This document shows, piece after piece, positions 44,435 to 55,558 of a stretch of DNA of 64,000 bases. The notes below the pieces were generated by a model. That model was not told where the DNA came from, did not search any database, and was given only the letters and a program-made list of their open reading frames with translations. Location of the stretch: the NCBI RefSeq assembly GCF_910592395.1, contig NC_088313.1, positions 8,310,501-8,374,500 on the forward strand, written 5' to 3'. The number at the start of each line of letters is the position of its first letter. Positions within the stretch are counted from its first letter, which is position 1. The DNA is from Lineus longissimus (Eukaryota; Nemertea; Pilidiophora; Heteronemertea; Lineidae). The position numbers and the translations under genes are program-made.

Positions 44435-45753
44435 TTTTTGGCTCACCGTAGGGGAGTCGATACAATAGCGCTGTGTCCGTCGTCGTCGTCCATCGTATCC
44501 TGTGCTCTGTTTTATTTCATTTTGTTTAATCTGTAATTCTATATCTAATTCTATATGTAATTCAAATGTGATTCACACGAATCAAAACTATATCAGGTGG
44601 CACACAAAAAACAAGTACACAATATATTTTGTTACCAGTCAAAAAGTCTCCATCGCATTGTAATGCAATTTCTTGCACATTTTTTTGTTTGACATCTTTC
44701 ACATCTTCTGATAAGAGTTTCAATGAAACATCTGAAATGTTTTAGAAGTAATAGGCATTTGAAAAATTGGACAGAAAAGTGTAATGCCAGACCTTCAATA
44801 ACCACAAAAACAAATTTCTGGCTATAACTGCCATAATATTGCTGGTATGATTATTATTTTGATGTCAAAGTATACGTTGTCGTGACCAAGAAATCATTTA
44901 AACTTGGTTTAGGAGTTGTTACACCATTGCATCATGGGAATTGCTTCTGGTTTTTTAGGCCAATTCACAGCCATCTTTGATTTCCCATAATGCGATTGTG
45001 GTGCAACTCCGAAACCAGGCTTAAATGATACCTTGACCCAAAAAACCTATATTTCGACACTAAAATAGTTATCCTATCTGGAATATTATGGAAGTTATAG
45101 CTAAAAAATATGTTTTATGAATCACCCTACATGTCATAGGCCTGGCATTTTCATATCATACCTCAATTTTTCAAATGCTAGTAACTTCTAAAATATTTTA
45201 GGTTTTTCATTGAAATTTCATAGTAAGGCGAGAAAGAGGTCAAATAATTATGAAATGGCATTTCAGCATGATAAATATTTCCATACTTATAATGAAAACG
45301 TTTGTGGACTCATTTTTTTCTGCACCACCCGATATATATACTTTGAAAATGATTCCAATCACCTGCTGGTCAGGACAATTTGATACCAATAAAAAAACAT
45401 CTCATTTTTCAACTCTTGGTTCATTTGTTCAATTATTTTCCTGTCTTCAGCATCTAAGCTATGCTACATTGCCCCAGTATCCGAAAGATAACCACAGATT
45501 CCAACTACCACATATGGACTACTTCCAACTTTCCTAATACAAGTAAGAAATATGGTAATTTACGTGTTCGCTAAACACCTTCAGCACTCCTACTCTGCAA
45601 TCAGGACAATATAACAAAAGACATCTTCAGTCATCATATAAAAGCTACTTCATACAGCCTGTCAGCTCAGTACAATCCCTATGTGCCTTTTTTTAATTGC
45701 TATCGATGGTTGCATGTCCTGTCGGCAAGCGCCAGGCCCATGGGCCTCTTGTT
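44435..45753 (+). mobile_element. 1.3-kb Helentron-like element nested in the RPA-carrying one
   Basis: Starts with a T run and GGCTCACCGTAGGGGAG, then GTCCGTCGTCGTCGTCC simple repeats; ends GCGCCAGGCCCATGGGCCTC with TTGTT at 45753. Same terminal plan as the host element but shorter and non-coding. Contains the long foldback at 44,700-45,210. Confidence 0.6.
44700..45210. repeat. Long imperfect foldback
   Basis: Matching blocks in inverse order: TTTTAGAAGTAATAGGCATTTG against CAAATGCTAGTAACTTCTAAAA, GCTATAACTGCCATAATATT against AATATTATGGAAGTTATAGC, AATGCCAGACCT against AGGCCTGGCATT. Arms of about 250 bp centred near 44,955. Transcripts would form a long double strand. Confidence 0.75.
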
Positions 45754-46323
45754 AAATCCATTGTCGGAGTTTGAAAAAGGATTTTTTTTCGAAAATCAAT
45801 TGGTCGTTTTATGTGGTGCTGCTGTATCTCGTCATCTTCAGAAGCTACTGTTTTGGATTATGAATCTGCCAACCATACATTTTCAGAAAATGGAGTTACT
45901 AGTATATGACCCCTCTTAAAGCATTTTCTTGCCCTTAGATTGTCTGGACCCGGTAATTCCTATTATGCCAGTGTTTCTATCGGAAGTAATCATGCTCACA
46001 TATCTCTCATTTCCAGATTTTCAAATCGATTGTAAAAAGTTGGCCTCATCTTCTGCTTCAGACATCATTAGTACTAACTATTACACCAACCTACAATAAA
46101 TGTCTCCTTAACTTCACTCTGGCAGGAACCCTGACCTATTTAACACTTGCTTCCCTAGTACACATAGACGATGTACTTAAATCAGCTGAGCGCCAGGCCC
46201 TTGGGCCTCTTGTTAAAAATCCGGATTGATCCCGATCTTTTTGCGTTTACACGAGAGAAAGAAAATCCGGATTCGGGTTCGATCGGATCGCATTCGGATT
46301 TATTTTTGTAGTCTAAATGGCCC

Positions 46324-47099
46324 TATTATCGTCAGAACTTTGCGACGTCGTGGAACTCCGGCAACAATCAAGACAATGTGACATCTGTATTGCACGAGAA
46401 ATTATCTCGAGCATTCTCGTGCAATAAAATATTTTTATTGAATGGCTGTATTGCACGCTCAGGTCATGCGATAAATGTTTCATGCATCTTTCGCCAATTT
46501 CTCTCAAAATAAGGTCTGCAAAGCCATAAACTGCAGTGGTGTTTGTGATGTTTCATAAATACCGGGCCCTGGTACACTGTCCGTAAGTTTGGATAAATTT
46601 GAAAGGACTTTTGAGTCATTTTTTGTAGGTTTTCGTGGTCATGTCTGCCGGATCACTGTACTTTGTCTGTCGTTAAGCACTTTTATCATATACCCTAAGT
46701 CAAAGCCAACAATGCTGGACAAGATGAAATCGTAAGGATATAAGCTCACCCATGTGAGCCAAGAATAGAAAATGCCCACAACATTACCATGACAAAAAAG
46801 GGAACTATTGACTTTTACAACTAGAATTAGAAATTACAATTAGAAAATTATACAACCAAACCATTGGGTACATGCGCACTGGTTATCAAATTGGATATTG
46901 GTGGTGCAATAATAACACACACTCAGGTTTGATAAGAAAGAATTTGAAAATACACTATTATTTCTGGAGGCCAAGGCAAAAATTAGAGAGTACATCTGAA
47001 ACTGCAGATTGCGGAACCTTCACAAACATGCTACAGGTTTTCGACATTATTCAATTGTGATTGTCGTCACACTGTGGCGTGGGCTTATAATAAACCGTG
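46324..47099. other. Stretch right of Harbinger-2, no gene recognised
   Basis: Possibly contains a minus-strand Helentron-like 5' end at about 46,735-46,775 (TTGGCTCACATGGGTGAGCTTAT read on -), without a 3' end. No exon seen. Confidence 0.4.
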
Positions 47100-47580
47100 A
47101 GATGATTACCTACCCTACTAAAAATAATCGCTAAAACACCTCAGAAAACACCCTTCAAAACACCTCTGAAACACCACAGAAAACCTCAGACAAGTTGAAG
47201 GATGTTTATGTGGTGTTCATGAAGTGGTCTGTGGGTTCTTTTGAAACGAAATACCCCACAAATCTGTGAGATACTCTGAGGTGTTTATGGGTTCTTATTG
47301 GACACTTTACCCCACAATCACAACACAGCTGCTCCTGAAACACCTCACAGATCCAAGGGATGTCTCTGAGGTGTTTTATGGGGTGTTTATGGGCTCCTAA
47401 ATTAAAGAACCACACACAGCCCCTGTGTGGTGCTAAAGGATGTTTTGTGTGGTATCTCTTAAAGGCTGTCTTGATGGGTGATCCTGAGGTGCTTTCTGTG
47501 GTACTGCCGGGCTGGAGTACTCTGCACAACTGCTTCCCTGCAGTCAAACCAGATTTTAATGATTTACAATGAAAAGCTGG
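47100..47580. repeat. CACCTC / GAGGTGTTT-rich quasi-repeat
   Basis: Short words such as AACACCTCAGA, CTGAGGTGTTTATGG and CACCACAGAAA recur many times on both strands without a fixed period, giving a partly self-complementary block. Long open frames on both strands here follow from composition. Confidence 0.6.
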
Positions 47581-48123
47581 CTGATACCTCCCTAATTAAG
47601 TGGTGATGAAAGATCAGGTCCCTTGAGAATCATTATGACCAGGTTTGACCATGTGTCCTTTTGACCTGACCATTCTGATAACAACAACAATGGATCATAT
47701 GAACTTGTATCTTGAACTTTTATTCAATAAATTCAAATAAGATATAAAAAATAAATAATAACAATAAAAACCTGATAAAAAATAATAACAATAAAAACCT
47801 GAAAAAAAAATAATTACAATAAAAACCTGATATTGCAACAAGAATATATAAAATCGAACAGTATCTTCACTAGATCAAGTTCCGTTTTACTGAGAAATAT
47901 GTACAGAGTCACCATTGTCCATAGCCCAATGGCTTCTTCAGGACTGCCGTTGTTGTCGTCGCCCGATATCAACTTATCAAATGCTAGATCGCCAAATATT
48001 CTTTTGCGCTTCTGCATAGAATACTAGTAATATATATGTCTTTTTCAGTATTTAATCGTCCAAACATCGAGTCCTTTTGCCATGTCTACTCCCTATTTTT
48101 TGTTTTCAATTTCAGACCAGTAT
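47581..48123. other. 3' flank of the BEN gene, AT-rich
   Basis: Repeated AATAATAACAATAAAAACCTG tracts at about 47,750-47,830. A minus-strand open stretch (48,012-47,814, after acceptor-like ATGCAG, starting KRKRIFGDLAFDKL) could be an exon, but it is not in phase with the BEN gene and has no recognised domain. Confidence 0.4.
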
Positions 48124-51100
48124 TCAGTCCTGTGGCTGTGACACATCACTCCGCACATCTTTTCCCACATTTGTGTCTTCCTCCTCCGAGTCTGATTTAT
48201 CTGCAGATAATAGACACATTGATTAGTGGTAGGCTTATCAAGGAGAATTGCCATGTGTATGTCAACCTTGGCCCTAAAAATTATTGCTCTTACGGTCCTG
48301 GATTGAGGTCGTCGACAATAATCCCTAGCATAGTTGGCTCTCCACCATCTTGAACCACTTCACGAATGCACGCAAAACGTCATTTTGTAAATCAGTCCGA
48401 TGCATACGCGCACAAAGTAGCTCGGTAAATATCGTTACAAAATCAGTTGTACGAACTATTTCTGGTCAACCTTTCTTCATTATCAGGGCTTTTTGGGAGA
48501 AATCTGAACAGGAGTGATTGATTAACTAGATCTCACCAGCAGTTAAGGGGAGTGATCGAACAGTAATTCATTTATGAAATGGTCCACGACCATGTGCTCA
48601 CCTCAGATAGTGTCAATGCACGTCATCTGAACTGAAGGGAATTCTGGTATCTTAGGGGAATTTGTGGTGGTGCAGGTTTTATGCAGATTTTACATTGCCA
48701 ACGGGAGATGTATTGAGGGAGATAGGGGTAATGCTGCATAAATCATCTTATGATCTGACCAGTAATTGTCGATGTGTCAACACAAGACTAATAATTAGGG
48801 TTTTATTTACCTTCAGCAGTACCCGTTTCAACCAATGCTGCTGCCAGCACACATGTACCCAAGTTCTCTTTGGCTTGTTCCTTGCGTTTCTCGAGGCGCT
48901 TTTGTTTTGCTTCCATTGTTGCCTCTTGGGAATTCTCCACCTTTGTGTTTCCCCAAGTGTTGAAGTCAGTATTTTTCATTTCCGGATAACGCTTTTTGAC
49001 GTATTCTGAAAGCAATAATCGAAGATGTGCATTCCTACCAGTTTATAGTGGGTATAGTGTATAGCTTGGAGTAGTCAACGACCGTTACTTAAAAGTGAAA
49101 ACATCTGGCCCTTCAGGACACAATGTCGCCAACGCGAATGGCACTTCTACGTCTCCTGATAGCGTCGACTGTTTTTAATAGTTTTTGAAAATCCGCAAAA
49201 AATAACCAGCTGCAAATATTTTCCGGGTTACACTTGGCTTATTAACAGGTAACTAGAATTTTCAAATTGTAATACCTTGAATAGCATTGACCTTGTCCTG
49301 ATCCAGGAATGGATTTGTGGTACCTGATTTGTTTGCATTACAGGTGCCACCCCTGAACGACCTCTTTTGCAGGCCATCCCTGCCAAATGCCGATAGAATT
49401 AGGTCATTTGTTAGCTTTCTCGCGCTTGAAAGGTTGGCTAATTTCAGCTTCTTCAGCGATAGGAATTGGTACTGATCATTATCATCATCCAGGGCGGCCT
49501 GAAAGAAAGGGATAAAGTAGACAGCTGCATAAAATAACAGGATTTTATATATTTTTTCCGACTTCTGAAAAAGAATCTGTCCTGAAATGCACGCGAAACA
49601 AGGCATAAAAAATATTTGGCAAGGGACCATCTCCAAATAAACGTGAAGCCCAAAAAACTAATTTTTTTAGTTTCTCTGTGAAACCCCCCCCCCCCCCCCC
49701 TTCAAAAGACAAACGATTGTGGGTTTTCTGGCTTCAACATTGTGTATGGTGAAGCCGCAAGGTGACCAAAGAAACAAAATTTTGGTCTTTGGATCGATGA
49801 CCCCTCCCCCCAAACTAAAAATTTAGTTTTTTGGCTTCTCATTATTTTGAGATGGTCCCTAACCACCTACCACCAACAAGTTCAGTTTTGAATGGATTCA
49901 TCATAGTACTACAGCTCCGCTCAGGAATCACACAGCTCTTACAGAGAGTATGCAGGAAGAAGTTTTTTTGAGCCCTTGTCGTAATTGTTCTCGATAGCCA
50001 ATTACCTAACACAGCGTATTTCCGCTGCACATAAAATCGATGTAAAAAATATCGACTGTAGGGGTCAATTTTGCACAAAGATTCTATTCTATGTGACGTG
50101 TAGTGTTCTAAATTTGCTTTTGAATACTGATTTATCTGATATGGAGTATTTGAGTCCTCACTCCAAATATTTCATATACAGTACTTGCGAAAAAGCCTCG
50201 AACTCCAGTATTGCTAACTTGGGAAAGGCGATATCACATGCCACTCACCTGTTTTTTCTGCTTTACAACTTCAACTGTGGTTGTGCTTGGCTTTACTGGT
50301 GTGACTATGTTTTTAAGGCTTCCGCTTAGTTTTTCGGTCAGGACTTTGACCTCCTTGAGGCATTTTGGCAGAGCTGAAAAATGGGTAAAAAGGATGCAAT
50401 TCATTCATTTGCTTTTTCTCACTTTCTTTGTTAAAATGTTGCTTGTTGTAGGTAAGTCAGCAAATCTTTCTTTGAATCATTCTTTGATTCTTCACAGGTG
50501 AGCCAAAACCCCAGAAAGTAAGTAATGATTACCATCGGAGAGGGTCAACGCAGCCCTCATATTAACATTCTCTCTCTCCAATTAACCCATCTCTTTTTTC
50601 ATCTTTCATTCGTTGTCTATATGCGTTGACCCTCCGCTCTGCCGCATCTAGTTCCGACTCAGAGACGGATGATTGGAATGACTGAAATTAAATCAATGGT
50701 GATTGAGTTAATAATGCATTAGTGGTGAACAGGGACTTGGCGAGTTGAACATCTTCATCTTCCTGGCGGATCTGGATTTTGGAAAAAAGCTGGCGCCATC
50801 CGCCGAAGGAGGGTGAAAGGAAGCGAGGGTCGTAGGCCCAAAGCCCTGGCGGGGGGTCTGCTGGGGGGTTCCCCCAGGAAAATTTGGATTTCAGAGGCCC
50901 TTAGATGCGATTTCCTGACATCTGATGATATATTTTAACCTCTCAGCTCCAATTGGAAGGAAAGACTTTCATGAGAATTTTGCTGTTGTTCCCCTGGCTG
51001 TCCTTATAGGCCGATTTGTGAATTAGCATACATTGATTTGAGAAGATTTCCCCAGACATTTATTGAAAAGGATTCTTTTATGAAATGGTTGCTAAGCCAT

Positions 51101-51441
51101 GAAAAGGGATGGCGCGCGCCAAAGGCGCCACCCCCTGGATCCGCCACTGAAGTGACTGATCTTCTATACACAGCGCCTCCATAATGCACTCCTCATCTCG
51201 CACCGCTGTGTGGAATGAAATGACCTGAATTCACAGGATGGACGAAGTGGGCACAATGAGACTCTGTCCAACGTTTACTTATGGAGACATGTTTTGTGTC
51301 GGAGATGAGTAATATCAAAAATATATAAGCGAGCCTTATTTTATTTTTGGTAATATCCTTTCTTTTAGCTAGCATCACTATACATGTACAATTCCAAAAT
51401 GTTACTTTACTCACAGATTTGCTGTGCTTTGATGTGGTATG
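48124..51441 (-). CDS. BEN-domain protein, exons with coherent phase (5' end uncertain)
   Basis: Probable chromatin-associated DNA-binding protein. Exons: 51441-51415 (tentative), 50681-50567, 50373-50249, 49498-49276, 49005-48811, 48200-48124; phases agree from 50681 to the TGA stop. Early exons encode a charged helix (SELDAAERRVNAYRQRMKDE) and KEVKVLTEKLSGSLKNIV. The BEN domain spans two exons: KLANLSSARKLTNDLILSAF, then GLQKRSFRGGTCNANKSG, NPFLDQDKVNAIQ and YVKKRYPEM. The order L-x-x-x-x-F...L-D-x-x-K-V-x-A-I-x-x-Y-V...Y/F-P is the BEN signature. After it come a Lys/Glu coiled coil (KRLEKRKEQAKENL) and an acidic tail. No upstream start codon was fixed. Host gene or transposon-linked is undecided. 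Confidence 0.7.
50763..51149. mobile_element. MITE with TGGCGGATC-type ends, in a BEN-gene intron
   Basis: Left TGGCGGATCTGG and right CCTGGATCCGCCACTG are imperfect inverted repeats of the widespread CAGTGGCGGATCCAGG type, usually linked to hAT elements. The interior has GGGGGG-rich and GGCGCGCGCCAAAGGCGCC palindromes. Target duplication not clear. Classification by terminus only. Confidence 0.55.
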
Positions 51442-51855
51442 CTGTTACTGGAAAGAAAAGAACGTTACATTCATTTGAATAACTGATGACCAACAAACAG
51501 CCCACTGGCACATTTTACTTTTAGGGATAAATTTGCCCAGACCCAGTGGTTACCAGAAAATCTTCCTCCAGGAGTGAAACCATGGGAAACCCGACTGGAG
51601 CAGCAACAATTTTTTCCAAACAGAAGAATGCTAAAATGCAGCATTGTGCACAGAATTATCATAATTTCGTGTACAGGGTTGAAAACTCTGTTGTGTGTGC
51701 ATGTTTTATTGTTAAGCTTGAGAATATTGTCCCTTTGTCTTCAGATTTGAGTCGGACACAGAAAACCACAGATTTGGCTTAATTTGGATAAAAGGAAGTC
51801 GGGTTTTTTTTCGGTCAGAAACAACTGGAATTGCATTAGAAATTTGCATTTATTA
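51442..51855. other. Stretch without a recognisable feature
   Basis: No exon, repeat family or structure seen. It should contain upstream sequence of the BEN gene. Confidence 0.4.
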
Positions 51856-52330
51856 TTTTTAGCTCAGCTGACAAAGTCAGCGGAGCTAGTCAAATAGCTA
51901 TTCGATTGGTGTCCGTCCTTCCTTCCATCCATCCTGCCGTCCTTCCATCTAGCCATCTGTAGACAAAGTTGGGCATTTTGTAATCATACAACCGAGGCAC
52001 TTCAAATCTAGTCTTGCTTATAAACACCGCAGAAAACGTTGCTTACGGAAAAAAATTTGGGCGATTCGACTCAAATTCAGCTCCCCAGGGGGCAAAATGC
52101 GTAAATAAAAAAAAACTCTCTATTCCAGGCGATAAAAGCTTGAAATAAAGTTGAAAAGGTCTTCATGATAGTTACAGAAGTTTTGATATAAAATAGATTA
52201 GTGTCGATTTATATCACCAGTTGGCGGTAGTGAGCAAAACTGTTGTTTGACCCCGGATGATTCCGCTTTAAATTTCCCGCCGAGGTTACCTGGAGTACTA
52301 TCAAGAAAATGGCGGTGACCTCTATATTTC
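51856..52330 (+). mobile_element. 5' fragment related to the RPA-carrying Helentron-like element
   Basis: About 470 bp closely match 39,350-39,910: same T run, hairpin, CCTTCC simple repeats, GGGCATTTTGTAATCATACA and AAGAAAATGGCGGTGAC. The match fades at about 52,330, after a deletion relative to the longer copy. No 3' end in the window, so it is truncated or extends as a different internal sequence. Confidence 0.65.
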
Positions 52331-52394
52331 TGGAACGAGTTTACAACCCCCGACCGGAAGTTGCCAAATATTCTCATAGCCCGATATGCAAATA

Positions 52395-52765
52395 GCCGAA
52401 GTTAATAATATCAATACGCGGAGAGTGAACTACTTTCTCAAACTGATATACCAGATTACGGGACAAGTTGACATACTGACAGAGTGACAACTTCGAGACG
52501 CGGACAGCTCGACAGCAAAGACACGAGACATGAAGTAGGACATCATTAGTATAGACACTGGACAGCTCGACAGCCAAGACACCCGAGACATAAAGTAGGA
52601 CATCACTGGTTTTGACACCGGTCGACAGCTCGACAGCAAAGACATCGAGTATTATGTAGGACATCACTAAAGGCACCGAACAGCTCGACTGCAAAGACAC
52701 CCGAGACATGATGAAGTAGGACATCGCACTAGGTTAGACAACGGACAGCTCGACAGCACTAGACA
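52395..52765. repeat. Irregular tandem repeat of about 60 bp, five units
   Basis: The phrase GGACAGCTCGACAGCAAAGA with ...GACATGAAGTAGGACATCA recurs at spacings of about 56-64 bp. It creates a minus-strand open frame with repeated SCCRAV or FAVELS words that I do not take as a gene. Confidence 0.85.
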
Positions 52766-53408
52766 TCTATCATGTCGACACAGGTTTAAGACTTGAGCCT
52801 ATACCATGTATACGTAACAACCTACTTTGAAACCATGGTTATTTTAATAATCATCCCCTCATGTCGGGGAAGGGGGGGGGGGGTGATCATGTTGGGGCGG
52901 TGGCTGTTGGTGTTGTGATAGTCGTTTGGCCAGGTCATGTAAGTGTCCCGGCTGACCTGGTACCCCACGTCACAGGATCAGGGATGCCCGATAGGCACTG
53001 AATTCGTAGGCCTACCTCACACCCGGGCCTGGCCTCACACATCATTCACATAATGATAGTAGGGTGTTTTCGCCACTCTTCATGCAGTTCAAGGAACATA
53101 AAAACAAAATGCTTGTATCCAACTCAACATAATTTGTATTTAATTATATATAAATAATGTATACACGTATATCATGTGGTTTTCTACTCATTCATTTCAT
53201 CTAAATTAGGAGACAGCCTCTTGAGTGTGCATTACCGGAATTGGTCTGTAATGACATGGATGCTGGAATAAGGCCCACGATGTACAGGGTGAATAAAAAT
53301 AAACAGTATATCGTTTAATCTAACGTAGGGTATAGCACTTAGCAGTATATTTAGAAAACTCAAATCGATTCATCGATATACAGCCCCCGACACGATACAG
53401 CTGGGTAT
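52766..53408. other. 3' flank of the DUF3987-like gene
   Basis: A G-rich run (about 12 G at 52,869-52,881) and otherwise plain sequence. No clear AATAAA on the minus strand just downstream of the stop at 53,409. Confidence 0.5.
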
Positions 53409-55558
53409 CTAGGCTGCCTCTTCCTGAGAAGACCCTTCTTCATGTTCTTGTGTCAGCATATCTCGAAAAAGTTCCACTTGAGAATGATGAGCCATGCAGA
53501 TGTCCTGGAAATCCTGTGTTAAATTGGAAATGTCAAAAAAGTTTGCTGTATAAGAGTCGTGCGTTACGTCGCACTTCTTCAGCGTTTTGTCTCCGTAGGC
53601 GATTGTGGTTGGGTGGCTCTTCAGAAAGAAATCCCGTTTTTGTAGCCTCCCTTTTCTCGGCTGATGATGTAGGTTCCCGAGGCCTTTCCTTTGCAAGGAT
53701 TCCAGGCTTGCTGAAACGAATACAATCATAAATAAAAATGGAAATACGATATCAATATGTGACCCGCCAGCCATGACACTAAAATCAGTGGCATGTCAGG
53801 TTGAGACGGACTGGTTGTTCATTTCAGCCATTATTTCAAGAGCATTTGGAGCCTAAACAAAGTGCAGTTCAGAACCATGTTTGAGGAGTAGATCTTAGAT
53901 ACTCACATCGTATACCATCGGCCGTCTGTCCTTTCCCAAGTTTCTTGTGGATTTGTCTGACTGAGACAACAGGGCCTGAAAGGACGGCCACTGCCCTAGC
54001 AACCCTTTCGTCAATGGACCGTATGTTGGCATTTATCCTTGAAGAAGTTGCTTGGTTAGACACCGCCTAGTAGGAAAATAAAATACATGTAAATAAAATA
54101 CACAGACAGTGAACAGCGTTTTTTTTCTTCAAATTTTATAACTAACTTCAGAGTGGACTTATTCTCAGATGAGACTATTCTCTAATGTTATACGATAATT
54201 ACGAGATTGTAAATTTCATCGCATCGGTCTCGGGCGTCGAAATCTTCATAAATGTAGGCCGAGAATGTATATACTGTGTCGACTCTATTAAGCCGGTTTT
54301 GGTCCGGTAGGCCTATTACACGTAGTTTAGGCTTTTTCAACAGGCAGTATTCAACTAGCTTAATAGCGTCGACACAGTATATATATATGTAGGCCTTTTT
54401 GATCTTATATATTGAATCGATGTTGGTCGGCGCCAATAACTTACCTGAAGAAAAATGTCTTTGTGGCCCGCTGCAACATTGTACAGCTTCTTCTCTCCAT
54501 TGATAACGTCCACATCAATCGCAAAATTGTCGTCTTCATGGGCTGCCACATCAGGATTTAAGAGCCTCTCCATCGTTGCTACTAAAATGTGAAGAACCCC
54601 CGACAACCGCAATATATGTGTTGTCATTTTCGAACAAACTGTTCCCGTCTGCTGTGTCGGCTGCTGGCTGCCGGACTCTTCTTCACCTACAATACAAATA
54701 ATGTACTTAAATTTACAGAAGACGACTCCGCTAGTTCGTTCATGGAAACGACGTTGAAATCTGTCAACATGATGCATTTATTTGATTTCTTCCGATTGCC
54801 TCTGCATGCTCGTCGCAAAATAATTGTTAATGCAAAAGGTAAAAAGTTTCTATACTTACTGTCTGATGCATACTTCGATGCGATATAGTTCGCATATTCC
54901 TGTCAAACGTCGTCAAAAAGAGCGTCTGCTCCGGCCGTTAACGTGTACGTTATTGGCTCCTCTTTATGTGCCTCGCAAATCCTCCTTACCACGGGTTCAA
55001 ATGACCGAAGAGTAGTTTGCTTTACCTTTTCCATACATTCACGGATATGTTGCGGTCCTTTGCCTAATGGTCTTGCGGCGAAAAAGAGGAACCGGTCATA
55101 GAAGCCGTCTCCAATGACTGGCATTGCCATCATCTCTAGAAGAAGAGGCTCAGGCTGTATCATCATACTAATACTTAAAGATGTAGCTTGAAAGCCCCTC
55201 ACTCCTGTGGATAGGACACATGAATCACCCTCACCACCCCACATCTTGTTAAGGACGTCTCTTTCGGAATCCCCCTTTTGTTGTTTTCTTCTGATCTCGG
55301 CGATCGCCTGCATCCCCTCATCCCCGCCAAGCAGGCCGTAACCTTGGGTGTCCTTCTGGTGGACGTGGATGCCTGCACTGGTGTAGCTTTCTATCAAAAG
55401 CGGATGATTAGTTTCCTCCAGAAACATCACGTTGGCGGGTTTAACGACGTTTGTGAACACCTGGCTTTTGCCACCACCAGTGTCGCTGATTCCGACCATA
55501 AAAGTGTTCAATGGCGACACATAATCACCATGCAGTGATGAGATTCTGCACTTGGGCC

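Larger units (their letters stand above)
39350..46214 (+). mobile_element. 6.9-kb Helentron-like element encoding an RPA-like protein
   Basis: 5' end: T run, AGCTCAGCTGAC, a hairpin with GTCAGCGGAGCT, then CCTTCCATCC-type simple repeats. 3' end: CAGCTGAGCGCCAG, GGCCC-TT-GGGCC stem-loop, TCTTGTT at 46214. It is inserted in the right subterminal part of Harbinger-2 and carries a nested relative at 44,435-45,753. Its own gene is a three-exon RPA-like protein. RPA-like single-strand DNA-binding proteins are known Helitron accessory genes, which fits the terminal structure. No Rep-helicase frame is present, so it is not autonomous as seen. Confidence 0.65.
28585..46323. mobile_element. Harbinger-2, DNA transposon swollen by nested insertions
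   Basis: The left terminus GGGCCGTTTAGACGACAGGC (from 28,585) and the right terminus, read inward on the minus strand as GGGCCATTTAGACTACA (from 46,323), are inverted repeats, with related ATCCGGAT-rich subterminal sequence on both sides. TA flanks both ends; a clean 3-bp duplication is not seen. Inside are a Harbinger transposase (+) and a Myb/SANT-type protein (-), converging. Two Helentron-like elements (31,315-34,694 and 39,350-46,214) are inserted. Without them the element is about 7.5 kb. The second insertion sits in the right subterminal region, leaving only about 110 bp of terminus after it. Confidence 0.75.

Noticed and set aside
45728-46214. Two closely spaced 3' ends as one duplicated terminus
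   Set aside because: A separate 5' end at 44,435 pairs with the 45,753 terminus, so nesting explains both ends better.
47814-48012. Minus-strand KRKRIFGDLAFDKL stretch as a last exon of the BEN gene
   Set aside because: It follows an acceptor-like site, but the phase does not match any BEN exon donor, and that gene already has a phase-correct stop.
53409-53710. Alternative reading of the last DUF3987-like exon (KPGILAKERPREPT...), needing a slip in a T run
   Set aside because: The other frame joins in phase with the upstream exon and is open to the stop, so no frameshift is needed; the alternative looks coding-like but breaks the splice phase.
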